Part shown: piece by piece, positions 54,769-63,309 of the stretch
Layout of the letters: the number at the start of each line of letters is the position of its first letter
Position numbering within the stretch: the stretch's first letter is position 1
Assembly (NCBI GenBank): GCA_959600635.1
Contig: CAUGMN010000004.1
Location: forward strand, 1 to 64,000
Length of the DNA stretch: 64,000 bases
Source of the DNA: QAMX01 sp003149835
Lineage (GTDB): Bacteria > Bacillota > Clostridia > Oscillospirales > QAMX01
Reading direction: 5' to 3'
Made by a program: the position numbers and the translations under genes
The notes under the pieces: model-generated
What the model saw: the letters and a program-made list of their open reading frames with translations, nothing else
What the model was told of the DNA's origin: nothing
Databases searched by the model: none

Positions 54769-57141
54769 ATGGCGAATTTATTGAAAGCGCAGATTATCGC
54801 CTGCGAGCCGCTGACAGAAAAACAGCGGCGTTTTGCGGAGATTCTTTGCGAAGAGGTAGAAAAGCGCACAGGCGTGCGGCTGCCCATAGCCCCCGCGGCG
54901 CAGCCGGGCCGCCCGGCGATTACGCTCTCCGTAAACGGCGCCGGCACGGCGGACTGGGCCGACCTTGCGCAGCCGGCGGCGGAGGGCTATCGCCTTGGGA
55001 TATCGGACGACGGCGTTTGGATCGACGGCGCCGACACGCGCGGCCTGCTCTACGGAATCGGCAAGCTGCTCCGCGTCTCGCGGCTGAAAAAGGGCGAATT
55101 CACGGCGCCGGACGGCCTGCGCCTGTCGGAATCGCCGCGTTTTGCCCTGCGCGGCCACCAGCTCGGCTACCGCCCCAAGACAAACGCCTACGACGCGTGG
55201 ACGCCGGAGATCTACGCGCAGTACATCCGCGAGCTGGCGCTGTTCGGCGCCAACAGCATCGAGTTTGTCCCGCCGCGCACCGACGACGACGAGACGGGGC
55301 CGCATCTGAAATACGATCCGCTGTTTATGCTCAATCACGTCTCGCGCGTCTGCGATTCGCTTGATCTCGACGTCTGGCTCTGGTATCCCAACATCGGTGC
55401 GCCCGATACATGGTACCCCGATTCGGGAAACGACAAAGAGTTTATGAAGCCGGACAACCTGAAAGCAAATCTCGCCGAACGCGCCGAGGTCTTCGCGGCG
55501 ATGCCGCGGCTTGACCATCTGATGATCCCCGGCGGCGATCCGGGCGGGCTGACGGCGCAGGACCTGTTCGACTTTTCCGAGCTGGAAGCGGAGCTTCTGC
55601 ACAAAACGCACCCGAACGCCAAAATCTGGATCGCGCCGCAGGCCTTTAACCCGACCGACGAATGGCTGGATACGTTTTTTGAAAACGTCCGGCGGCTGCC
55701 GGCGTGGCTGGGCGGCATGGTGTTTGCGCCGTGGGAGAAGTATTCGCTGCCGAAGCTGCGCGAGCTGACGCCGCCCTCGCTGCCCATCCGCCTGTATCCC
55801 GATATCACCCACAGCACCCACTGTCAGTTTGTCATCCCGAACTGGGATACGGCGTTTGCGCTGACGCTCGGCCGCGAGTGTATCAACCCGCGCCCCGTGG
55901 CTGAGAAACACATTCATAATTGGCTGATTCAGACCGATGTCGTCGGCTCGCTCTCCTATTCGGAGGGGATTAACGACGACGTCAATAAATTCGTATGGAG
56001 CGGGCAGGACTGGAATCCCGAAACGCCGGTGGAGCAAACCGTCCGCGAATATGTGCGGTTTTTCCTGTCGCCGGACGTTGAGGACAGCGTGACCGAGGGA
56101 ATTTTCGAGCTGGAACGCCATTTTGAAGGGCCGCTGCTCGCCAATCCCCAGATCGAAAAAACGCTGGCGCGTTTTCTTGAACTCGAACGGGCGGCGAACG
56201 AAGGCCTGCAAAACAACTACCGCTTCGAGATGTGCCTGCTGCGCGCCTGCTTCGACGCCTATATCAAGGCGCGGCTCGTCCATGAGACGGCGCTGACCGC
56301 GCGCGCCGAAGAGCTGCTGCGCGGCGAGGGGACGGCGGAGGAGCGCATGGCGCGCGCCGAGGCCGCGCTGCGCGAAAAGACGGAACGGCCCGTGGCCGTC
56401 AACCTGCGCGAGAAATGCCTGGCGCTGGCCGACCGGCTGTTTGCGCATATCGGCTCGCAGCTGACGACGAAAAAGCACCTCGCGCTCAACACCGAGCGCG
56501 GCGCCTTCCTCGACAATCTCGACCTCTGGGTGACCGACGGCGGGATGTATCTCGCCGCCTTCGAGCGCATCCGCGCTTTGCCGGACGAAGCCGAACGCGC
56601 CGCCGCGCTCAACCGCCTGCTGACGCGCACGGACGCGGGCGCAGACGGGTTCTACGACAGCTTCGGCGTCGGCGGCGGCGCTTCGCTGGAACGCATCGTT
56701 TTTCAGCACGACTGGGCCGATGACCCCGGAGCGCTGGAAACGCCGCTCATTATTCAGAAGCCGGCGCTCCGCTATGACGCGGCGCGTTTCCACGGCAGCG
56801 AATACGCGGCCGTGGCCGGCGCGCTCGTCAAAGGGCTCGATATCCCGCCGCTCGCGTGGGTCAGCGGCGTCGGCATCTATTACGACGCGCCGCTGGAAAT
56901 CCGCTACCCGCGGATTGCGAAAGGCCGCTATACGGTTCAAATCACCGGCCTGTGGAACGGCGGCTTCCACCTCTATGCCAACGGCGTCCAAATCGACACG
57001 ACGCCGGAGATGAAAGGGCCGGTCTACGCCTTTGAGCTGACGGAAGAAATGACGGCGGCGGGCAGCCTGTCGCTGGTCTGGAAACAGGAGGACGACGGCC
57101 AGCAGCCGTATATCGCCGAGATTCTCATCCGCAGGAAATAA
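54769..57141 (+). CDS. Glycosidase-like protein with GH20/GH67-type N-terminal domain, unassigned
   Basis: The 790-residue protein has no signal peptide. Residues ~1-120 have the alpha/beta fold of GH20/GH67 N-terminal domains (ITLSVNG, GYRLGISDDGVWIDGADTRGLLYGIGKLLR). A TIM-barrel-like part begins SPRFALRGHQLGYRPKTNAYD and includes WYPNIGAPD, PGGDPGG, IWIAPQAFN and LYPDITHSTHCQF. The C-terminal half is helical, then a beta-sandwich (GRYTVQITGLWNGGFHLYANG). The catalytic acid pair is not obvious to me, so the exact family and substrate stay open. AAAGGAG precedes the ATG; promoter and terminator frame a single-gene unit. Confidence 0.7.
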   Translation: MANLLKAQIIACEPLTEKQRRFAEILCEEVEKRTGVRLPIAPAAQPGRPAITLSVNGAGTADWADLAQPAAEGYRLGISDDGVWIDGADTRGLLYGIGKLLRVSRLKKGEFTAPDGLRLSESPRFALRGHQLGYRPKTNAYDAWTPEIYAQYIRELALFGANSIEFVPPRTDDDETGPHLKYDPLFMLNHVSRVCDSLDLDVWLWYPNIGAPDTWYPDSGNDKEFMKPDNLKANLAERAEVFAAMPRLDHLMIPGGDPGGLTAQDLFDFSELEAELLHKTHPNAKIWIAPQAFNPTDEWLDTFFENVRRLPAWLGGMVFAPWEKYSLPKLRELTPPSLPIRLYPDITHSTHCQFVIPNWDTAFALTLGRECINPRPVAEKHIHNWLIQTDVVGSLSYSEGINDDVNKFVWSGQDWNPETPVEQTVREYVRFFLSPDVEDSVTEGIFELERHFEGPLLANPQIEKTLARFLELERAANEGLQNNYRFEMCLLRACFDAYIKARLVHETALTARAEELLRGEGTAEERMARAEAALREKTERPVAVNLREKCLALADRLFAHIGSQLTTKKHLALNTERGAFLDNLDLWVTDGGMYLAAFERIRALPDEAERAAALNRLLTRTDAGADGFYDSFGVGGGASLERIVFQHDWADDPGALETPLIIQKPALRYDAARFHGSEYAAVAGALVKGLDIPPLAWVSGVGIYYDAPLEIRYPRIAKGRYTVQITGLWNGGFHLYANGVQIDTTPEMKGPVYAFELTEEMTAAGSLSLVWKQEDDGQQPYIAEILIRRK

Positions 57142-57152
57142 CGGAAGAGCGC

Positions 57153-57187
57153 AAAACCGCGCACGCCAACAAGCGTGCGCGGTTTTT
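57153..57187 (+). terminator. Terminator after the glycosidase-like gene
   Basis: A 14-bp stem (AAAACCGCGCACGC / GCGTGCGCGGTTTT) with a CAACAA loop and a T-run. Confidence 0.9.
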
Positions 57188-57216
57188 AACACAACGCAGG
57201 AAATCAATAAAAAAGA

Positions 57217-57245
57217 TTGACAAATAAGGACGTGAAATATATAAT
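57217..57245 (+). promoter_or_regulatory. Consensus promoter for the membrane-protein gene
   Basis: Exact TTGACA (57217-57222), 17 bases, exact TATAAT (57240-57245). The ~220-base leader to 57472 contains a direct repeat CGGTTCGTATGG (about 57317 and 57329) and no gene I can support. Confidence 0.85.
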
Positions 57246-57471
57246 TATTTTATAACAAGGGCGGCCGCATACGCTCAGCGACGGATCTCTGCCGCATATT
57301 TCCATCGGCGCGATGCCGGTTCGTATGGCCGGTTCGTATGGGTGGTTCAGCCGCTGACCAAGCTTCGGGCCGGAGTTCGGGATACGTTTGTACAATGCAT
57401 AAGCGATGCGGTCGATCACCGCCGCCCATCGCAAAGAGCGCCGCCTGTCCGGCGAAAGAGAAGGGATGATC

Positions 57472-58281
57472 ATGGACAAAAGCAAGAAAATTCGTCTGCC
57501 GGTGAAGATCGCAAACGCCGCCGCCGCTGCGGCCGCGTTCGCGCTGTATTTTGTCCTCTGCTACCGCGCATGGGACGGTCCTTACGCGCCGAATGCGGAT
57601 ACCCGGCTGTACGGCTCGCTCCTCGCCGCTCTGGCAGGCGCTTTACCGCTGGCCTTCGGCCGCTACGCCTATACGCTTTCCTTCCTGTTGAGCTTTCTTT
57701 TGGGCGTGCGGGAAAACCGGCGCTTTGCCGAGGCGGGCATGACCGCTTCCGACGCGGTGCGGACCTCGAAGATGCTGGTGATTCTCTTCGCTCAGTGCGG
57801 CGCGATCCTCGGCGTTCTCCTCGAATTTGCGCTGGCCTGCTGGCTTGGCCGCCGCGAAGGCGTCGGAGCCGTTCTGAGCCGCCTGCTGAAAAACCGCTTT
57901 GTGCAGGCGGGGCTTGTGTTTCTCTGCCTCGCCGTGGCCATGGGCGACCCGCTGTTCCGCAACGGAAGGTATTGGCCGGGGGAGCGGGTCATGCTTGTCT
58001 GCTGCGCGGGGGCGCTGCCGTTTCTGTTCCGCTATTACGCGACGGGCGGGCTGTACCTGATCGGCTATGTCGTCGCCAACCAGATCGGAAACGCGCGGAG
58101 CGTGATGGCGCATCCGTACGGAACCGTGCCGTACGGTACGGCGAACGGCGGCATGACGCATCTGATGCTCGTCGTGCTGTTCGTCCTGCTCGGTCTGGCG
58201 GCCGATACGGCGCGCCTGCTGTACCGGAGCTGCGCGGGGAAGCGGGAGAAACCAAACGAGCGGGAGGAAAAAGCGCAGTAA
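57472..58281 (+). CDS. Polytopic membrane protein, unknown
   Basis: A 269-residue protein with about six hydrophobic segments (AAAAAAAFALYFVLCY, LYGSLLAALAGALPLAF, ILFAQCGAILGVLLEFALAC, VFLCLAVAMG, MLVCCAGALPFLF, LMLVVLFVLLGLAADTARLL) and a charged C-terminus. ATG 57472 is set by GAGAAGGG six bases upstream; earlier in-frame starts (57406, 57466) precede or touch this site. I do not recognise the family. A perfect promoter suggests strong expression. Confidence 0.6.
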   Translation: MDKSKKIRLPVKIANAAAAAAAFALYFVLCYRAWDGPYAPNADTRLYGSLLAALAGALPLAFGRYAYTLSFLLSFLLGVRENRRFAEAGMTASDAVRTSKMLVILFAQCGAILGVLLEFALACWLGRREGVGAVLSRLLKNRFVQAGLVFLCLAVAMGDPLFRNGRYWPGERVMLVCCAGALPFLFRYYATGGLYLIGYVVANQIGNARSVMAHPYGTVPYGTANGGMTHLMLVVLFVLLGLAADTARLLYRSCAGKREKPNEREEKAQ

Positions 58282-58429
58282 AGGGCGGCGGCGCGCCTGT
58301 TTCAAAAAGAGCTTCCATCACTTTTTTTTGAATTGAACATAACATATTGTCGCCGTGATTGGCTTACTATACTTGTCCATAAAAGGCCGCAGAAAGAAAT
58401 ATTACAATTTTGAAATACCAGAATTACAA

Positions 58430-58461
58430 GACGCAGCCGCGATAGCTGCGTCCTCTTTTTT
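58430..58461 (+). terminator. Terminator 150 bases after the membrane-protein gene
   Basis: An 8-bp stem (GACGCAGC / GCTGCGTC) with a 7-base loop, then CTCTTTTTT. A weak promoter-like pair (TTGTCG 58347, TATACT 58368, spacer only 15) lies upstream, so a ~80-base RNA could end here. Confidence 0.65.
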
Positions 58462-58593
58462 GAGATTTAGGCGTGCGGATTGATACAAATCCTCCCACCT
58501 GCGTTAAAGGCTGTGGCAAATAAAAGGATGGTAAAGATTATTAAACCGCAAATATATTTAAATAAGAAAAAGGACTATAAAATAATATAGACA

Positions 58594-58614
58594 TATAAAA
58601 CAGCCTGTTTTATA
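58594..58614. promoter_or_regulatory. 21-bp palindromic operator candidate upstream of the binding-protein gene
   Basis: TATAAAACAG and its exact complement flank one central C. It lies about 30 bases upstream of the -35 box of the next promoter, in an AT-rich 200-base stretch; a regulator site is inferred. Confidence 0.55.
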
Positions 58615-58644
58615 AAATATAAGAGGTATATTTCTTTAAATATA

Positions 58645-58673
58645 TTGACAATACAGAAATGGTTGTATATAAT
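58645..58673 (+). promoter_or_regulatory. Consensus promoter of the binding-protein gene
   Basis: Exact TTGACA (58645-58650), 17 bases, exact TATAAT (58668-58673). The mRNA would begin close to a 7-bp hairpin (CCATTCC/GGAATGG, 58689-58707), a likely 5' stabiliser. Confidence 0.9.
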
Positions 58674-58756
58674 AATAGACATCTAATTCCATTCCAAGAA
58701 GGAATGGAGATCAGCCGGAGCAGATTGGCTCTGAATTTAATTTGGGAGGAAAAGAC

Positions 58757-60211
58757 ATGAAAAAGCATTCAAGACTCTTGGCGCTTTTGCTCGCGCTCGT
58801 GATGGTTACGGCCATGTTTACCGCCTGTACCAACAACGGCGACGATCCGGACAGCACGACGCCCGCGCCACAGAGCGATACCACTGCGCCTGGGCCGGAC
58901 GTTACGACCGATCCGAACCAGACCACCCAGGGCACGACTGTTGATCTGACGGGTTACGAATTCACCATCACTGGTACCAACGATGTTTTCCCGGAGACGG
59001 ATGAAAACGGCGTCTACATCAACGCGACCGAACAGCAGCTGGCTGATGAACTGGCCGACCTCGAAGAGCGCCTGGGTATCACGATTACCTATCAGGATTT
59101 CTCCGGCGATAAGCTCGAAGTTTTGACCACTGCCATGCTCGCCAATACGAAGGTTGCCGATATCATCTGGGCGCACGTCGAAGTGCTGTGGCCGCTCGCC
59201 AAAATGGGCGGTATCCTCCCCTACGACGAAGGCACGCTGGCTGACCTCGGCGTCAACTGGCAGGATGAAACCCGTTGGTTTGTTCCGACCACTGAATGGA
59301 CCTCGATGTTCGGCAACGTCTGGGGCCTGAACGTCGCCAGCGAATACGTTGCGGTCAAGACCGGTTACTTCGTGCAGACCAACAAGGAAATCTGCGCCGC
59401 CGCCGGCTACCCCGATCTATATCAGATGGTTCGCGACAAGGAGTGGACTTGGGAAGTCTACCGCGACATTGCCAAGAAGTCCACGAAGGACCTTGACGGC
59501 GACGGTATCTACGATCAGTGGGGCACCTCCGCGACCGCGTGGGGCAACGAAGTGATGTCCAACGGCGTCCAGTACGTTGACGAAGTCGACGGCAAGTGGA
59601 CGGTCAGCATCGACAGCCAGGAAGGCATCCGCGCCCTCCAGTTCCTGTATGACATCAACTTCGGCGACGCCACCCACAACCTCACGGTTTCCAACAGCGA
59701 CAACCGTCAGCTGTTCTGTGACGGCTACGCTGCGTTCAACATGTCCGACATGGGCCGTATCAATGGGCCGACGCAGCAGTGCTTCAACACCAACCATCCG
59801 TACGGCATCGTTCCGATCCCGCTGGGCCCGGATGCCACGGAATACGCCTCTGGCCACAACGACCTCGACGGTTGGGCCATCCAGGCTTGCAATAAAGATC
59901 TGGAAAAAGTCGTTCCGATCCTCAACGAGTGGGCTCTCATCGTTAACGACACCAATGCTTATCTCGACGTCCTCAACGATGGCCGCTGCCACACCGAAGA
60001 AGACAAAGAAATGATGATCGAATACATCATCCCGAACTTCGCGCTGAACTATGCGACCGCGACCCCGGACATCTGGAGCGCTGTCGATGACAACGACGAA
60101 GGCGGCGGTTTGATCAACGATGTTTCCTACAACGGCATGACTCCGCAGCAGGCAATTGAGACCAATAAGAACGTCATCCAGGCGGTTCTCGACTCTTTCT
60201 TCAACAAATAA
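58757..60211 (+). CDS. Extracellular solute-binding lipoprotein (family 1, sugar ABC type)
   Basis: A 484-residue exported lipoprotein: KKHSRLLALLLALVMVTAMFTAC signal with lipobox Cys at residue 24 (shown in parts: basic KKHSR, hydrophobic LLALLLALVMV, box MFTAC), a Thr/Pro/Asp-rich spacer to about residue 60, then the type-1 fold with DGDGIYDQWGTSATAWG and the WTWEVYRD motif usual in oligosaccharide binders. ATG 58757 has GGGAGGAAAAGAC upstream. No permease or ATPase gene accompanies it, so it must serve a transporter encoded elsewhere. Codon use and signals suggest very high expression. Confidence 0.9.
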   Translation: MKKHSRLLALLLALVMVTAMFTACTNNGDDPDSTTPAPQSDTTAPGPDVTTDPNQTTQGTTVDLTGYEFTITGTNDVFPETDENGVYINATEQQLADELADLEERLGITITYQDFSGDKLEVLTTAMLANTKVADIIWAHVEVLWPLAKMGGILPYDEGTLADLGVNWQDETRWFVPTTEWTSMFGNVWGLNVASEYVAVKTGYFVQTNKEICAAAGYPDLYQMVRDKEWTWEVYRDIAKKSTKDLDGDGIYDQWGTSATAWGNEVMSNGVQYVDEVDGKWTVSIDSQEGIRALQFLYDINFGDATHNLTVSNSDNRQLFCDGYAAFNMSDMGRINGPTQQCFNTNHPYGIVPIPLGPDATEYASGHNDLDGWAIQACNKDLEKVVPILNEWALIVNDTNAYLDVLNDGRCHTEEDKEMMIEYIIPNFALNYATATPDIWSAVDDNDEGGGLINDVSYNGMTPQQAIETNKNVIQAVLDSFFNK

Positions 60212-60261
60212 TCCATTTTTCTGCAACTTCCTCCCAATTCAACGCGTTTGGGTGGGTCAAA

Positions 60262-60402
60262 AGGGGCTGTAAAAAAACGCTGTTGCTTTAAAAAACAGCT
60301 CTATGAAAAGCTGCAATTCCCCGCAAAAGTCAGGAAAAACAACCTGCTTTTGCGGGGAATGATTGTGGATGATTCTTGGAATTAGAGTTTTTACAGCTCT
60401 TT
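60262..60402. repeat. Nested inverted repeat, MITE-like or complex terminator
   Basis: The outer arms GGCTGTAAAAA (60265-60275) and TTTTTACAGC(T) (60388-60398) pair, flanked by AAAA and TTTT. The inner 14-bp stem ATTCCCCGCAAAAG / CTTTTGCGGGGAAT (60316-60329, 60347-60360) continues with CAGG/CCTG. A further GCTGTT/AACAGC hairpin sits between. It is both the likely terminator of the binding-protein gene and, by its terminal repeats, a possible small mobile element. Confidence 0.55.
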
Positions 60403-60560
60403 TGTGGCAATAGATGACCCTAAAAGTTGAGGAATACCGCATGATTTAGGGCTGTCATGCTTTTGAATTGCATTTGCAATTTCTTCTTTGTGTTTTTCGC
60501 GGAAGCGTCGAACAGCAAAAATCAAAAATATGTCCGTATGTAATAATGCTGCGCGGTGCA

Positions 60561-60594
60561 GGGCGCAATCGCAATATAGGTTGCGATTGCGCCC
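60561..60594. repeat. Perfect 14-bp inverted repeat
   Basis: GGGCGCAATCGCAA and TTGCGATTGCGCCC enclose six bases. No T-tract on either strand. Confidence 0.8.
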
Positions 60595-60617
60595 AATGAT
60601 CTTGCGATTGCCTGTTT

Positions 60618-60675
60618 GAACCGCACCCCACTTGTTGATAGCATATCATACTGTTTAACAAGAGGGGTGCGGTTC
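60618..60675. repeat. 58-bp palindromic element near the end of clpC
   Basis: GAACCGCACCCC-A-CTTGTT pairs with AACAAG-A-GGGGTGCGGTTC, with an inner TGATA/TATCA hairpin. It lies 35 bases past the clpC stop and may end its message, though without a T-tract. Confidence 0.7.
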
Positions 60676-60709
60676 ATTTAAAGCGCACAGGGTTTTTGAT
60701 AAAACTCCC

Positions 60710-63166
60710 TTATTCCTGCCGGACGGCGATCTCGCCGTTTTCGGCGGAAGCGACGACCGTGTCGCCCTTCTGAACCGACTTGTCGAGCAGCTTCTCGGAC
60801 AGCGTGTCTTCCAGCTTCGAGCGGATGGTGCGGCGCAGCGGCCGCGCTCCGTAGACCGGGTCGTAGCCCGCCTTGGCGAGGCAGTCGACGGCCGAGTCGT
60901 CCCACTTGAAGACGACGCCGAGCTCCTCCATCTTTTTCGCCAGCGTGGCGAGCATGTTGACGGCGATCTTCTTGATGTCGTCCTCAGTGAGCTTGGAGAA
61001 GACGATGATGTCGTCCACGCGGTTGAGAAATTCGGGGCGGAAGGTGCGTTTCAGCTCCTCCATGACGATCTCTTTGATGTTGCGGTCGGAGTCGTCCGTG
61101 GCTTTGAAGCCGAGGCTCTTGCCGTGGTTGGTGATGCTGCTGGCGCCGACGTTGGAGGTCATGACGATGATCGCGTTTTTGAAGCTGACGCGGCGGCCCT
61201 GACCGTCGGTGAGGATGCCGTCCTCCATGATTTGGAGCAGGATGTTGAAGACGTCGGGGTGCGCTTTTTCGATCTCGTCGAAGAGGATGACGCTGTAAGG
61301 CTTGCGGCGCACCTTTTCGGTGAGCTGGCCGCCCTCCTCATAGCCGACGTAGCCCGGAGGCGAGCCGACGAGGCGGCTGACCGTGTGCTTTTCCATGTAC
61401 TCCGACATATCGAAGCGGAGCATCGCGTTTTCGTCGCCGAACAGGCTCTCGGCGAGCGCCTTGCAGAGCTCGGTCTTGCCCACGCCGGTCGGCCCTAAGA
61501 AGATAAACGAGCCGAGCGGGCGCTTCGGGTCTTTCAGACCGGCGCGGCCGCGGCGGATCGCCTTGGCGACTGCGGTGACGGCCTCGTCCTGTCCGACGAC
61601 GCGGGCGTGCAGCACGTCCTCCATTTTCAGAAGCCGTTCGCTCTCCGTCTCGGTCAGGCGGCGCACCGGAATCCCCGTCCACGAGGAGATGATCTCGGCG
61701 ATGTCGTCGGCGCCGATGGTGTCGGAATGCGTGGTCGACGAGCTCTGCCATGCGCTGCGCTTGTCCTCGAGCTCTTTTTTCTTCTTGTTTTCCTCGTCGC
61801 GCAGAGAGGCGGCCTTTTCAAAGTCCTGCGCGCGGACGGCCTCTTCCTTTTCCACCGAGATCTGCGCGATCTCGTCTTCCAGGCTTTTGAGGTCGGCCGG
61901 CGGCGTCAGATTGGTGAGCCGCGCCTTGGCCGCGGCCTCGTCGATGAGGTCGATGGCCTTATCCGGCAGGAAACGGTCGTTAATATAGCGCGACGACATC
62001 TTGACGGCGGCCTCGATGGCCTCGTCGCTGATCTTGATTTTGTGGTGCGCCTCGTAGCGGTCGCGCAGGCCTTTGAGGATCTGGATGCTGTCCTCCTCGC
62101 TTGGCTCGCCGACCTGCACCGGCTGGAAGCGGCGTTCAAGCGCCGCGTCCTTTTCGACGTGTTTCTTGTACTCGTCGAGCGTCGTCGCGCCGATGACCTG
62201 CAACTCGCCGCGCGCCAGCGCGGGTTTGAGGATGTTGGCCGCGTCGATGGCGCCTTCCGCGCCGCCCGCGCCGATCAGGGTGTGCAGCTCGTCGATAAAG
62301 AGGATGATGTCGCCGGCTTTTTTGACCTCGTCGATAATATTGCGGATGCGCTCTTCAAACTCGCCGCGGTATTTCGTGCCGGCGATGATGCCGGCGAGGT
62401 CGAGGGTGTAGATCTTTTTGGATTTCAGGTTTTCAGGGATGTCGCCGAGGACGATTTTCTGCGCCAGCCCTTCGACGACGGCCGTCTTGCCGACGCCCGG
62501 TTCGCCGATCAAAACGGGGTTATTTTTTGTCCGGCGCGACAGAATCTGAATGACGCGGTTGATCTCGTCGGTGCGGCCGAGGACCGGGTCGAGGTTGGAA
62601 TCGGCGGCCATGGCGTTTAAGTTGCGCGCGTATTCTTTCAGCAGCTTCGGTTCGCCGCCCTTCTGCTTGGAGGCGCCGCCGCCCGGCTGAGCCGACATCG
62701 CGCCCTCGCGTTCCGGCGCGCCGTCCTCCTCGCCCTCGCCGATGGCGCTGAGGATACGCTCGACGATCTTGCGCATATCGCCGCAGAGCTCATAGAGGAT
62801 ACGGGCGCCGACGTTTTCGCGCTCGCGGATGATGCCGAGCAGAATGTGCTCGGTGCCGATATAGTTGTGGCGGAGACGCACCGCCTCCTCCGAGGCGTAG
62901 TTGAGAATCAGCTTGGAGCGCGGCGTCAGATCCTGCGGCTTGACGCCCGGGTCGCCGAAGCCGACATCCTCGCGGATGCGCTCGACGACGTCGTCGGCGC
63001 TGACGCCGAGGTCGGTCAGAACGCGCGCGGCCACGCCCTCCTGCTCCCGCAGCAGGCCGAGCAGAATGTGCTCGCTGCCGATATAGCTGTGTCCCATTTC
63101 CACGGCCGAGGCATACGCTAAGCTGATGGCCTTGTTGGCGCGCTGTGTAAATCTTTTGTCTGTCAT
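60710..63166 (-). CDS. clpC: ATP-dependent Clp protease ATP-binding subunit ClpC
   Basis: An 818-residue AAA+ unfoldase that feeds ClpP. Order: two N-terminal Clp repeats (residues ~5-140, YIGSEHILLGLL and YIGTEHILLGII), a Gly-rich spacer, ATPase 1 (GEPGVGKT 221-228), the UVR-containing middle domain (~430-465, QDFEKAASLRDEE), ATPase 2 (GPTGVGKT near 557) and the C-terminal ClpP-contact region. It recognises phosphoarginine-marked proteins made by McsB, the next gene upstream. ATG 63166 has AAAAGAGGC upstream. It belongs to the ctsR-mcsA-mcsB-clpC operon, so CtsR control is expected but its box is outside the window. Confidence 0.97.
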   Translation of the reverse strand: MTDKRFTQRANKAISLAYASAVEMGHSYIGSEHILLGLLREQEGVAARVLTDLGVSADDVVERIREDVGFGDPGVKPQDLTPRSKLILNYASEEAVRLRHNYIGTEHILLGIIRERENVGARILYELCGDMRKIVERILSAIGEGEEDGAPEREGAMSAQPGGGASKQKGGEPKLLKEYARNLNAMAADSNLDPVLGRTDEINRVIQILSRRTKNNPVLIGEPGVGKTAVVEGLAQKIVLGDIPENLKSKKIYTLDLAGIIAGTKYRGEFEERIRNIIDEVKKAGDIILFIDELHTLIGAGGAEGAIDAANILKPALARGELQVIGATTLDEYKKHVEKDAALERRFQPVQVGEPSEEDSIQILKGLRDRYEAHHKIKISDEAIEAAVKMSSRYINDRFLPDKAIDLIDEAAAKARLTNLTPPADLKSLEDEIAQISVEKEEAVRAQDFEKAASLRDEENKKKKELEDKRSAWQSSSTTHSDTIGADDIAEIISSWTGIPVRRLTETESERLLKMEDVLHARVVGQDEAVTAVAKAIRRGRAGLKDPKRPLGSFIFLGPTGVGKTELCKALAESLFGDENAMLRFDMSEYMEKHTVSRLVGSPPGYVGYEEGGQLTEKVRRKPYSVILFDEIEKAHPDVFNILLQIMEDGILTDGQGRRVSFKNAIIVMTSNVGASSITNHGKSLGFKATDDSDRNIKEIVMEELKRTFRPEFLNRVDDIIVFSKLTEDDIKKIAVNMLATLAKKMEELGVVFKWDDSAVDCLAKAGYDPVYGARPLRRTIRSKLEDTLSEKLLDKSVQKGDTVVASAENGEIAVRQE

Positions 63167-63309
63167 AAAAAGCCTCTTTTCTCCGCCGCGCCCAGAGGAT
63201 CGGTTCCGTTCTATTTCAGTGGACAGCGCACGTCCGGCGGCGGTGGGAGGGGCGCTGTAAAGTCGGTGGTCATTTCAGATGTGAAAAATCGATCGGGTGT
63301 TTGAGCGCG

